Shown here: positions 35,629 through 47,035 of the stretch, piece after piece
Position numbering within the stretch: the stretch's first letter is position 1
Layout: every line of letters begins with the position of its first letter
Assembly: GCA_003550325.1 (NCBI GenBank)
Contig: QKWP01001167.1
Coordinates: 97,960 to 161,959, forward strand
Origin: Gigaspora rosea
Lineage: Eukaryota > Glomeromycota > Glomeromycetes > Diversisporales > Gigasporaceae
Direction: 5' to 3'
DNA length: 64,000 bases
Position numbers and translations under genes: made by a program
The notes under the pieces: model-generated
What the model saw: only the letters and a program-made list of their open reading frames with translations
Told to the model about the DNA's origin: nothing
Database searches by the model: none

Positions 35629-36034
35629 GCATGGCTTGAGATATGAATCTCTGAGAAGTACACTAGTAAGGGATTTTCTTGGTAACCAGATGTTGAGTAC
35701 ACCAACTTGGAAGAATAAAGCGCCTACCTGGCAACACGCACCAAATTAGAAGTAATGAATTAGGAAATATGAGTAAAGTGGCAGACATGTGAATGCTGAT
35801 TGTTGGTTGAAAGGGGACGTACAAATCCAGGTCAACTATATAAATGGGAATATGGAAGGCTCTGGTGGGTTTTAGCCATGGATAAAAGGTTTCACAGCCT
35901 GAAGTCCTAGTCTCATTACTTGTATATAATATGTATGTATAAAAGGCACCACTATATGTCAATTTGCTTAAGTATTAATAAAGTTTAGGGCAGGAGCTAT
36001 ACCCTTAATATTAAAAAAAAAATAAAAATAAAAA
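35629..36034 (+). mobile_element. Retroposon 3' part with A-rich tail
   Basis: Continues the retroposon interrupted at 33261. Ends with aagtattaataaagttt, gggcaggagcta and an A-rich tail, followed by the second copy of the target duplication aagaattcagaa. Confidence 0.75.
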
Positions 36035-36046
36035 AAGAATTCAGAA

Positions 36047-36218
36047 TGTTAAATTCTGGGCTCTAAAGATACAGAAAAATTAGCTAGTTGTAGCAGCTGA
36101 GTTATTTACCAATATGGTAAAGGTAGCAGCATGGCTTGAGATACAAAGTCCTGAGAAGTATGCTAGTAGGAGATCTCGAGTATACCAATCTAGAAGTATA
36201 AAGCGCTTACAGGACCCT
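36047..36218 (+). mobile_element. Older retroposon copy, fragment
   Basis: Similar to 33165-33260 plus 35629-35730 of the split copy (gttgtagcagc, gcatggcttgagat, tctagaagtataaagcgc). The younger copy was inserted into this one. It resumes after the next MITE at 36395 (gtgcctacctggcaaca). Confidence 0.65.
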
Positions 36219-36394
36219 AAAGAACTCTGATACAACTTAGATCTGAGTTTGTATAATTTTAGCAGTAGTTTAGCCAAATAGATATATAAAATAGAGCATA
36301 ATTTGAAAATTTACTATATAAAAATGCAACGTTTGATGAATTTCTATACAAAATTTTCTTTTTTAGAATCATCTGAGTTGTATTAGAGTTCTTC
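36219..36394. mobile_element. 176-bp MITE
   Basis: Ends are inverted (aagaactctgatacaactta / taagttgtattagagttctt type). Flanks aggaccct and ggggccct look like a slightly diverged 8-bp duplication. Interrupts the retroposon fragment. Confidence 0.6.
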
Positions 36395-36596
36395 GGGGCC
36401 CTGTGCCTACCTGGCAACAGAACCCTGGACATATAATACAGAGGTCATACATTACACATTTTAGCAAAAACCCCAAAATTTGAAAAGCAAAAAAATAGTT
36501 ATTGGCAATTATCTTGGCATCCAGTATTCCAATTTGAATAAACTTTTTAAAATAAAGCTCTTAGTAATATGCAAAACCCGAAATAATACATAAATA
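36395..36596. other. End of retroposon fragment and AT-rich spacer
   Basis: About 36395-36430 is retroposon-like (gcctacctggcaaca). The rest shows nothing. Confidence 0.4.
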
Positions 36597-37215
36597 TGGG
36601 CTGGTGCAGAAAGATTTGTACCTCGAAAAATTTCATAATTTTGACACTAAGGAAAAATTTTTTTCTTGATTAATTATTAAAAATTTTTTAGTATCAAATA
36701 AAATAGATTTTAATCTAACTTATTATATTATTTTTATTGTTTTAACACTGTTTTATTTTAATAATTAAGCATATACAATTCACTGTATTTGAAAAAAAAA
36801 CCAAAAATTTTTTTTAAAAAAAAAGATATTTTAATTAATTTCACAACCAATATGCAGTTCTATGAGCTTGTACTATGCAAGTGCATTAATGTGCATATGA
36901 TAAAGATATGATTAAAATTTGAGCAAAACTGGATCACTAGTTGTGAAGAAATTAAGCTTTAATGTAAGGTAATTTGATTTTTGTTACTATATATGCGTAT
37001 ATATAAATTACTATAGTAAATTATATAGTAAATATTTTTAAAAAAAGCTACTATTAATAAATTTTTTATTTTATCGATAAAATAATCAAAATAATTTTAT
37101 TTTTATCAATCCAGTAACCTAATAAGTATATTAAATTAAAAATTTAAAAATTAATTTGTACAAAAAATATTTGAATCAGAGCTATTTGAGGTACAAATCT
37201 TTTTGCACTGGCCCA
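36597..37215. mobile_element. Mariner-type MITE, 619 bp
   Basis: Ends are inverted repeats (tgggctggtgcagaaagatt and tgggccagtgcaaaaagatt read inward), flanked by TA on each side. No transposase inside. Related ends occur at 38062-38090 and 55801-55836. Confidence 0.82.
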
Positions 37216-37920
37216 TAGGTTAGGTTAATTATAGGATTACTAAAAAGAAAAGATCTGCAGAAAAAACTTCAAAAAAATACTATAAATAAAAAAGATCTGT
37301 ATAAAAACCTCAAAAATAAGCAAACTCATACCTGACCTATCTATGTATATTTCAGGGTCCTAATATGCATCTAATAATAAAAGTTCATTCAATTCTGATT
37401 ACTGGATTAGAAATTATTTAAACAAATATAGGTTTGTCATTTTTAGCAAATTAGGTAAAAATTGGCCAAAATTCAGTTATGACCTATATAAGTGATATTA
37501 AGTAGTATAGATAAAGTGGCTGACATGTGAATACCGCTCTATTTTATTTGTTATATTAATTACAAATTTTAATGTATCTTTTATTATCTGTTATATTCTT
37601 TTATTCACAATTTTAATTAATCTTTATACACAAATTTAATTTATTTTTTATTATTTAATTTTAATTTATCTTTTATTATACACTAATTATTATAAATAAA
37701 TCTCAAAATAACTATTGGTAATAATTGCTAGTTATATAATGCACCTATATATTGTTAGATTTTTTTTAATTTTTTAGCTTATAATTTTTTTTAGATTAGT
37801 ATTCCTTCTTTTATCATAATGTTATTTATTTTGGTATAAGTTTTTTTGTTATTTGTATTGTATTTTGAACTTTCTTTTGTTATTAGCTTATTCTCTAGGG
37901 CTTTTCTCACTATTAATATT
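37216..37920. other. Non-coding, AT-rich
   Basis: Contains at about 37328-37356 another copy of the terminus ctatgtatatttc(a)gggtcct of the element at 33262-35620. No gene. Confidence 0.45.
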
Positions 37921-38056
37921 AGGGCACTGATATTTATTACCTAATATTTATTTACTATAAAGGCTTCCCTACCTTAGATAATAGATTTAGTTAAATTTAA
38001 TTGGCTAAAATTTTTATATGAGATAAGATTTGGCTTGACCCCATGTTCTAAAATAT
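37921..38056. mobile_element. MITE family A, right end missing
   Basis: Left end agggcactgatatttatta and the interior attggctaaaatt match the copies at 32153 and 61994. The right inverted end is absent, replaced by the mariner-type terminus that follows. Confidence 0.65.
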
Positions 38057-38090
38057 TATAGTTCAGCGCAAAAAGATTTGCACACCAAAT
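38057..38090. mobile_element. Isolated mariner-type MITE terminus
   Basis: gcgcaaaaagatttgcacacc resembles the end of the MITE at 36597. The opposite end was not found. Confidence 0.45.
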
Positions 38091-39123
38091 AAAAGTTAAT
38101 AAAAAAATTTTTTATATATAAACTTAAATTTTTTTAAAAAAATATATAATTTTTAGATTATAGAAAAGAAAAAAATTACTTTTATTTAATTATTTTATAT
38201 ATAAAATAAAAAATTTATTAATAGCAACTTGTTTCAATACTAAAATTTACAAAATTTATATAATTTATATAAGTTAGTAAAAAGCTATCAAATGAATAAT
38301 TATTATTTGCAAAGAATTTTATTATCACAATTGATATTGGGTTCTTAAGTAAAGTTGTTCTTTGGCTCAAAAAAATGCTAGTTTTTTAAAACATGTTTTA
38401 TTATTTTCTTAGTAAAATTTTTTAATACAATAAAAAATTTTTAAAACATATATAGTAAAATATATAAAATACTATAAAAATATATTAAATTTTTTAAATT
38501 TAAATTTCTAAAAACTATGGTATAAAATTTTTTAAACTTTTTTTTATTTAAAAGATATAATTTAAAAGAACTTATAAATTTGTTTTTAATTTATAAATTT
38601 GAAAACTTAACTCATTATAGATTTTAAGTTAAATTATACTATTTTTAATATGTTTTTTTAAGCTAAATTAAATGACTTTGAAGCTTAATTTCTCTATAAC
38701 TTGTAATTCAAATTTAATAAAATTCATACAGTACATTTAGCATAATACAAGCTTGTTACACTGCATATTTAACTTAAAAATAGCTAATAGGAATAAGAAT
38801 TAAAATTGGCTTAGATGTTTAGAGAAAAGGCCAGAGTAGAGGTAATAGCTATAGCAAGCAATATAGAATAAGCAAAACAAACTCTATAGGTGTTGCTAAG
38901 TATAAGCAAAGTAATACAAAGAATATAGTATAGTTTTAAAGTATTAAATAAATATTTTAATACTATAAAAAATGTCTTATAAGTTATATATAATAATTAC
39001 CAGGAACAGAGTGATAAATATCATATAGTGATGGTTATACGGCAATCGAAATGTTGTTGCTCTACAAAATCTTGGATCTGGTTGGTCAACGTGATACTAT
39101 ATAAATACTATATATTACTTGGT
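38091..39123. other. Non-coding, AT-rich
   Basis: Nothing recognised. A less AT-rich patch at about 39010-39090 has no gene-like structure. Confidence 0.35.
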
Positions 39124-39216
39124 GCTTAATTTTCACCTATCTATCATTGCATGGACTATCTTGATACCTAATTTTCACGTGTCTATCATCGCATGGACTA
39201 TTTTGAATGCTACTAA
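39124..39216. repeat. Two tandem ~46-bp copies
   Basis: Both copies carry taattttcac, tctatcat and gcatggactat. Confidence 0.85.
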
Positions 39217-40754
39217 ATGGTAATTCGAGTGCCTAATTTTTTAGCATGTTAAGACTTTATGTGTATGAATACGTGGTTAGGGTTTTATTATTGTAAAGTC
39301 AATTATGATCTTTTTTGCAATTCTAGTCATTTTTTAGAAGCCATGCAAAGTTGATAGACTTTTCTATTTTTTGTAAATATATGGTCAGAATTTTTGCTAT
39401 CCAGATTATTTGATAATACCAGGAATATAGTCATGCAAATTGGTAAGGTCATCTAGAATGTTGTTCACAAAATTTTACATTCAGTTGGGCATTAAAAAGC
39501 ATAACAATGTGCTGTGCTAGTATAACATACTTCTACTGTTCGTGGTGTTTTATGTCAACTTTTTCTATTTTTAGTAAGTATTGTTATTTTTATTGTTATT
39601 TATTTCTTATTTTGGCATAGTTGGGTAATTGAATCTCCAAATGGTGATCAAAGCCCCAAATGGGTCAAACTAGTAATCAAATCACCAGAAGGCTGATCAA
39701 TTAGTCATTTGGAGATTTAATCACCTGTTTGGATAGTGATTAAGCTCTTATACAAATTAAAAATATATAAGGTTTGGTTTTGCTTATGGAAAAGAACAAG
39801 TAGGGTTGTAGATGGTATTTCTGTAATAATCCAATGTATTGGTTCATATTAATAATGAGGACCCTTATACCTGTAATTATAATTTAATTATCATTTTAAA
39901 CCATTTAACCTTTATCACAATTTGTTTACGATCGAACTTAACTCAGCCCAATTTTATCATGCTCTCCCAACTGATCATAACACCAGATTTGGTATTTGTG
40001 TTATTCTGAAAAGCAGTAATATGTATCATATGGTAGAGCGAAATCAGGTAAAATATTTTCCATTGCTATAAGATTCAAATTGTATTTATTGTGATCTATT
40101 CGATTTTATTTAATATTCTATTCAGTAGCATCAACTCACCAAAAATTACTTCAAAGACAACTTAGTTCACAGAGAATTTAATTACAGATAAGATTATTTT
40201 ACAATCGATTTATTCACAAACAAGTTTGTTTTATTGGCAGTTATTTCAATGATATCAGATTTTACAGATAAATTAATTCTAGTCATTGACGTTAGAATTA
40301 AGTTTAAATTTACTGTAAATTCTTGAAATAGCGGGCCTGGACGTTGTATCAATGAAAATATAAAATTAGAGAATTATAAGTATTACACAAAATATGTAAT
40401 CACAGAATTAATATAAATAGAAAGAGAAAAGTTAGTCTTTTAACTATAATGAATAAAGAGAAGTGAAGCGTATAGTAAAGATATTTACGCCTAAACGTTG
40501 ATTGATAACCAGTTGAACAAGATAACAGTTACATCACATTCCTTGTTTTAGCATGACGCATCACACAGCTAAACTAATTTATTATTTTAAAAAATTAAAA
40601 ATTAATTATGATATAATATTAATAATCAATAGTTTTTAAAACTATTACATAATACTAGTGTTATTACTACTAGTTGTGGCTAGGCCACCCCAAATTAATT
40701 CTTTGTTTAACATTACAAGTTCAAAATTTTTTAGAGGAGGGGACTTAAACAACA
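39217..40754. other. Non-coding stretch
   Basis: A small inverted pair aatctccaaatg / catttggagatt spans about 39628-39712. About 40130-40300 resembles the TTAGTAAA-type block of 23350. No gene recognised. Confidence 0.35.
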
Positions 40755-40865
40755 AATGATTAGGTCTGGTTTGGTTTGGAATAAGTCTGGTTCAGGGCTG
40801 GTCCAGGATTGAACCAGACTTAGACTCTAAATTTTATACAGACTGGTCTGAGTCTGAATATACTT
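40755..40865. repeat. GGTCTGGTT-rich block
   Basis: Repeats of tctggtt/aaccagac, in design like the subterminal repeats of the hAT elements here. It starts taggtctgg. A matching right end was not found. Confidence 0.45.
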
Positions 40866-40906
40866 ATATTTATTTTTTTGTGCTGACAAGTTTTTTTAGT
40901 GCATGA

Positions 40907-43425
40907 AGTTAGAATTAATTAGTAAAATTTTATAAATCGTAAGATTTTATATAATTTTATTAATAAAGTTTTATAAAATCTTATAATATACAAATTTTTA
41001 TTAATTAATTCTAACTTTAGAGTGTGGCGACTTAGAGAAGTTGCCAGGTTGTCACCCCCTCAAGCGACAGGTCAAAAGTTTGAATCCCACTGGCGACATT
41101 TTGAAAAATAGGCCTGTGTTATGGTGACTGTGGCTCAAGATCAGTTGGGTAAAAATACCTGTAATCTTGGTTACACCATCTTGAATGGAAGCTTCTGAGC
41201 GAATTGGTGTATTGTTACTGACAAATCCAGGAAACTGAAAAAACAGAAACCCCTTGGCAAATCCCGAGTAAGGAGGTAGACGGACGGCTACGACAGTGCT
41301 ACTGGAAGAAGTGGGTGCCGGGCCAGACAACGAACCTTACGAGGGTTGTAGTAGGCGATATCAGCAGTTCACGGAAATCTGGACTGTGAGTATATGAGTA
41401 AAGCCTTAGCGTCGATCGCTAAAAGAAACAGTACGATTAATTGTGTGGGACATGTATCGTTCTGGTAAAATTCTATGTCAAACCGGTTGGTTTGGCATAG
41501 TGCAGCAGGTTGTACCTGGGAATTCACCCAAAAGAGGTGTCATGCCAGGTAATGTCAGAGGTTAAGTATTAGGGGATTGATGGGCTTAGCGGATAATCAG
41601 AGGATTTAAATTAGACAATTCCTGTAGTTGGGTTGCAGGTATGGCAGCTAGTGTGGAACCTTAGGGCGGACCACTTAAATTAGACACCAAAAGTGTACAT
41701 GTGGCTAGTTGTATTCTCGTTACTGCTGTATAAGTACGTCATATCTTAAGAATTCTAATAAACACTTGTCGGCGAGACTGCCTAAGTTTAAAAAAAAAAT
41801 TCTAACTTTATGCACTAAATAAATATATTCAGCATCTAAAATGCATCAAATCAGCAAAGTTATTTTTATTTTACTTAAAATTTGGAGAATAGATGCATAA
41901 TTTTGGATTTTTGATCAAAAAGTCAAATTTAAGCATCTTTTCTCCAAATTTCAAGTAAAATAAAAACAATTCTGCCAATTTAATGTATTTTTAGGCTCTG
42001 AACAAGTTTACCTAGTAAATAAGTTAGAATTAATTAGTAAAATTTTATGAATTATAAGATTTTATAGAATTTTATTAATAAAATTTTATAAAATCTTATT
42101 ATACACAAATTTTTATTAATTAATTCAAACTTTATGCACTAAGTAAACATGTACGCACCTAAATATACATCAAATTGGCAGAGTTATTTTTATTTTACTT
42201 TAAATTTGGAGAATAGATGCATAATTTTGGATTTTTGATCAAAAAAGTCAAATTTAAGTATCATTTCTCCAAATTTCAAGTAAAGTAAAAACAAAACTGC
42301 TGATTTAGTATATTTTTAGGCTCTAAACAGGTTTATCTAGTGCTATAAGTTTGAATTAATTAGTAAAATATTGTGAATCATAAGATTTTATAGAATTTTA
42401 TTAATAAAATTCTATATAATCTTATTATTCATAAAATTTTACTAATTTATTCTAACTTATTTCGCTAGCTAACCGAGTTCAGAGCCTAAAAATATACTAA
42501 ATCAGCAGTTTTGTTTTTATTTTATTTGAAATTTGGAGAAATGATGCTTAAATTTGACTTTTTTGATCAAAAATCCAAAATTATGCTTCTCCAAATTTCA
42601 AGTAAAATAAAAATAACTCTGTCGATTTGATGTATTTTTTGGTGCTGTACATGTTTACTTAGTGCATAAAGTTAGAATTAAATATTAAAATTTGTGTATT
42701 ATAAGATTTTATAAAATTTTATTAATAAAATTCTATAAAATCTTATGATTCACAAACTTTTACTAATTAATTCTAACTACATGCACTAATTAAACTTAAT
42801 TAGAACCTAAAAATATATTAAATCAGCAGAATTTTTTTATTTTACTTGAAATTTGGAGAAAAGATGCTTAAATTTGACTTTTTTGATAAAAAATCCAAAA
42901 TTATGCATCTATTCTCCAAATTTTAAGTAAAATAAAAATACTTTGCCAATTTGATGCATTTTTAGGTGCTGAATATGTTTACTTAGTGCATAAAATTAGA
43001 ATTAATTAATAAAAATTTGTGTATTATAAGATTTTATAACATATTAGTCATAAAATTCTATAAAATCTCATGATTCATAAAATTTTACTAATTAATTCTA
43101 ACTTAATTCACTAAGTAAACTGTTTAGAGCCTAAAAATACATTAATTCAGCAGTTTTGTTTTTTTTACTTAAAATTTGGAGAAAAGATGCTTAAATTTGA
43201 CTTTTTTGATCAAAAATCTAATCTATTATCCAAATTTCAAGTGAAATAAAAATAACTCTGCCAATTTGATGTATTTTTAGGTGCTGTGCATGTTTACTTA
43301 GTGTATAAAGTTAGAATTAATTAATAAAAATTTGTGTATAATAAGATTTTATAAAATTTTATTAATAAAATTCTATAAAATCTTATGATTCATAAAATTT
43401 TACTAATTAATTCTAACTAACTTAT
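40907..43425. repeat. Tandem array of alternating palindromes, ~323-bp period
   Basis: Six copies of palindrome A (~110 bp, begins agttagaattaattagtaaa, ends with its inverse) alternate with five copies of palindrome B (~165 bp, centred on tttttgatcaaaaa and flanked by atttggagaa / ttctccaaat). A units start at about 40907, 42022, 42347, 42670, 42993 and 43309, so the period is about 316-325 bp. Between A and B lies a short phrase (tgcactaagtaaac). One retroposon interrupts the array at 41020-41797. Non-coding. Confidence 0.92.
41020..41797 (+). mobile_element. Retroposon with tRNA-like head, second copy
   Basis: 778 bp including an A-tail, flanked by the exact 13-bp duplication aattctaacttta (41007-41019 and 41798-41810) in the palindrome array. 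The head gtgtggcgacttagagaagt, later gtttgaatcccactggcgac, matches the copy at 32387. The 3' part has ttctaataaacacttg before the tail. The plus-strand orientation, tail and TSD indicate target-primed reverse transcription by a LINE enzyme. Confidence 0.85.
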
Positions 43426-44559
43426 ATAATGTTCCTAGGTTTAGCATGATTATATCATGCAGCTACTCTAATTTTGGTGATCTTTCTGTATGGGTTTATT
43501 TTAGTAATATAAAAGTGAAATTTGAATCTAAAAGTTATATATATATATATATTGTTTAACTCCCCTCATAATTTGCTCAATCTAGAGGGGGGGTTATATT
43601 AAACATAGATTTAAATTGGAGCGGCCTTAGTAATATTTAATTATTATTATAGTTTTGTAATTTTAACATAATTTTATTGATATTTTTCATTTTGTACAAA
43701 AAAATTTTTTATTTATTTGTACATGTATATAAAATTAAAATATATTTTCTATAATTTTTTATTTAATTTAAAGATAATAAATATACATTTTTAATTTTGC
43801 AAATATTTTTAATTATTCTACAAATTCAAAATAGTCATTTAAATACTATATTTTTCTAAAAATAAGCTATTTTTTAGGCCAAAAATTACACATAAAAATA
43901 TAGGAGTAGCTTATTTTATAATTGTTGAATTTGAAAAATTGAAAAATGTACTAATAAAAGTTGTTCAAATAATATAAAATTTTTATAGACATATTTTGAT
44001 GTCCTGAACAAGTTTACTTAATGGCACTTTTGAGATAAAATTTGAACTTTTATATATAGCAACTGCTAATACATTTTTTGAGATTTTTGAAAAAATCAAG
44101 GGATACAGTAGTAGTTTATTTTGAAAAAAATATGGCAAGCATTTTAAATATAATATATATATATATAATTTGATTTTTATCAAGCAATATGCATAATATA
44201 TAGTTGCAATTTTACTTTTTCCATCTAGATTTATTATTAGTTATAGGACATGTCCCTTTGAAATAAGTTTATAATAATAAAAAAACATATGAATTTACTA
44301 TAAACTTTGAGCTGAAGATCCTTTTTGGCTTAACTAATTAAGTTAAAATTAAATTTTACTAACATGTAGAATAAGAAAAAAAAATTTGAGCTTAAAAGCC
44401 ATATTGAAATTTTGTTAATTTTGCACTTTTTCAAAATGTAACTATGCCAAAACAAAAATTTACTATATTAAATTAGCAATTATGTACAAAATCATGCTTT
44501 GAACAACTTTATTTAGGCGACCAAAGAAAGGTTACCTTGTAAGAAAAATGGGTTATCTA
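43426..44559. other. Non-coding, AT-rich
   Basis: An inverted pair aactcccctc / gaggggggtt spans 43558-43597. TA runs at 43537 and 44151. No gene. Confidence 0.4.
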
Positions 44560-45678
44560 TGTAGATTGGATGATAAGTCGTGTCAGTAAGGTCAGATCTC
44601 TATGCAGATCATTGCTATAAATAAATAATTAATACATCCATATGTCTGACTTATTATGAATTACTTTATTAAATTAAATATATCGATATATAATGAAATT
44701 GGTAAAGAATTTTTTTTTAAAATTGTTGTTTAAAAATATTGAGATAAAAATGTGTTGACAATATCAACATTACTATACCCTTATCGATGGAAAAACAATA
44801 AAAAATTACCGGAAATACATGCTGAACTAGTTATTGGTAAAGGAGATCAGGCAGTATCACTACGTACAATTGATCACTGGATTGCTGCATTTAGAGCTGG
44901 TGATGAGGATGTTAAAGATAAGCCTCGTTCTGTGTGTCCTCGCGAAGTCACCACCCCAGAACTTATTGCTAAAATCAAAGAATTGGTCTCTGATGACTCT
45001 CATATTACTACTAGAGGATTGTCAGACCTTGTGGATATTTCTCATGAAAGAGCTTAATATGAAAAAAATCTGTGCAAAATGGGTTCTGTATAAGTTAAGT
45101 GAAAAAATAAGCAAGATCGTGTTAGAATTTCTAAAGAAATTTTAGAAATTCTAAAAGGTGGTTATCGAAATATAATTTCTGGTAATGAAATATAGATGTA
45201 TTTTTTTACTGTTTTAAGCAAAGAAGATAATAAACAGTGGTTCGAATCTGGAAAAAATAAGCCACAAATTGTCAGAACAGCTAAAAATAGCAGAAAATGT
45301 ATGTTTTGTATGTTCTTTGCTGCGAATAGTATAGTAGCTAGTAAAGTAGTTCCTGAAGGTTCTACTGTCAATAGTAGGTTCTATGTTAATGATGTATTAC
45401 CTGAGGTATTCAATAATTTTATGAAAAAAATAGATAGACATACTGTAAGAGATGTCCTATTGCATCACAATAATGCTAAACCACATGGGGGAAAGATTGT
45501 TACTAGCTATTTGAAGGAACAACGTGTTGAATTAGTGCCCCATACTCCCTACAGTCCAGACCTAGCACCATGTGACTTTTATCTGTTTCCAAAAATTAAA
45601 AAAGAATTGTCGGGTCAGCATTTTGAATGGGTTGAAAATCTTGCAAGGGCTGTAAAATCAATTACTGATAGTATTAAT

Positions 45679-46864
45679 TAGGGTTCCGAAGTTTGATTCA
45701 GGTTTGATTTGAGTTTGATCAAACCCCAAATCAAACCAAACTCAAACTATAAATTTTATAAAGTTTGAGATCAAACCAAAATTCAAATAAAAAATAAACA
45801 AATTCAAGCCAAACCCAAATACTATACTAAGTTTGATTTGAGTTTGATTTGAAGTTTGCAAACTAGTTTGAGTTTGAATGACATATATATATTTTTATAT
45901 TTTAAATGATAATCAGTCTGTCAACTGGAGAGTGATCATAGGCGAAATGTGGCGTGCTTCCATTTAAACTTTTTTTCTTACTAAGTTAATGACACATGTC
46001 CACTAATAGAAAGTTGTAGAGCTCGTCGAGACGCATCTAACGGTGGTTAGACCATCTAAATCGGTCTGGTGGATGGCGAGATATCGTCAAAAAACGATTG
46101 GCCGACTATATAAAACTTAGTGATCAGATTACATATGAAAATCACTATAGGCGAAATGTGACGTTCTTCCATCTAAAACTTTTTTCTTACTAAGTTAGCG
46201 ATACATGTCCACTAATTGAAAGTTGTAGAGCTTGTCGAGACGCATCTAACAGTGGTTAGATAATCCAAATTGGCCCAGTGAATGGCGAGTTATCGTCAAA
46301 AAACGATTGGCCGACTATATATAACTCAAAGATGCAGATTACATATGAAAATCACTATAGGCGAAATGTGGCGTTCTTCCATCTAAACTTTTTTTCTTAC
46401 TAAGTTAACGATACTTGTCCACTAATTGAAAGTCGTAGAGCTCATCGAGACGCACCTAACGGTGGTTAGATCATCCAAATCGGCCCATTGGTTGGCGAGA
46501 TATCGTTGAAAAACGATTGGCCGACTATATAAATAAACAATATTTGTTTATATAGAGATTTTATATAGTCGGCCAATTGTTTTTCGACGATATCTCACCA
46601 TCCACTGGGCAGATTTGGATGATCTAACCACTGTTAGATGCGTCTCGACAATCTCTACTATTTTCAATTAGTGGGCATGTATCGTTAACTTAGTAAGAAA
46701 GAAGTTTTAGATGGAAACCAAACTCAAATTTAACTAAAAAGTTTGCTTCAAATCAAACTCAAATATTTTTTTTAATCATAGTTTGGGTTTGGGTTTGATT
46801 TCAAATCAAATCAAACCCAAATCTGACCTAAAGTTTGATTTGATTCAGGTTTGTAGGAACCCTA
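45679..46864. mobile_element. hAT MITE with GTTTGA subterminal repeats
   Basis: 1186 bp, ends tagggttcc and ggaaccta-type inverse (ggaaccc ta), flanked by the exact 8-bp gtattaat (45671-45678 and 46865-46872) in the mariner ORF. The outer ~200 and ~140 bp are rich in gtttga/tcaaac words. The middle is three tandem ~210-bp units plus one inverted partial unit. No coding capacity. Confidence 0.9.
45935..46716. repeat. ~210-bp tandem units with inverted partner
   Basis: Direct copies start at about 45935, 46144 and 46354 (ggcgaaatgtggcg, cgagacgcatctaac, acgattggccgactatat). An inverted partial copy occupies 46557-46716, so the third copy and the inverted one form a long hairpin with a ~30-bp loop. 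Confidence 0.9.
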
Positions 46865-47035
46865 GTATTAATATAGATGAATATGACAAGTGTTTCCAAA
46901 ATTTGCAATCCGGCTTAAATCCTGCATAGATCTTCATGGAGAGTATATCGAGGGAATGTATTGTTTAGTTTTTTAACTGTATTCTTAAATTTTTAAAATA
47001 AATGCTTACTGACAAGACTTATCATCCAACCCACA

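Larger units (their letters stand above)
44752..46929 (+). pseudogene. Mariner (DD34D) transposase, dead
   Basis: The N-terminal helix-turn-helix part is at 44830-45057 (SLRTIDHWIAAFRAGDEDV, ITTRGLSDL). The catalytic half is at 45180-45681 with LLHHNNAKPH and YSPDLAPCDFYLFP. In mariner the catalytic acids are in a DE(T/S)W motif, HDNAxxH and SPDLAPxD. Here the second site reads N and the first region reads NEI before an in-frame stop, so at least two of three acids look lost. Frame changes also separate the halves. After the nested MITE the ORF end resumes at 46865 (INIDEYDKCFQNLQSGLNPA, stop at 46927-46929). Confidence 0.88.
44560..47035 (+). mobile_element. Mariner element with a nested hAT MITE
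   Basis: Inverted ends share ttggatgataagtc and tgtcagtaag, the classic mariner terminus, and sit in TA dinucleotides. Subtracting the nested MITE and its duplicated octamer leaves about 1280 bp, the normal mariner size. It carries a broken transposase gene. Confidence 0.88.
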
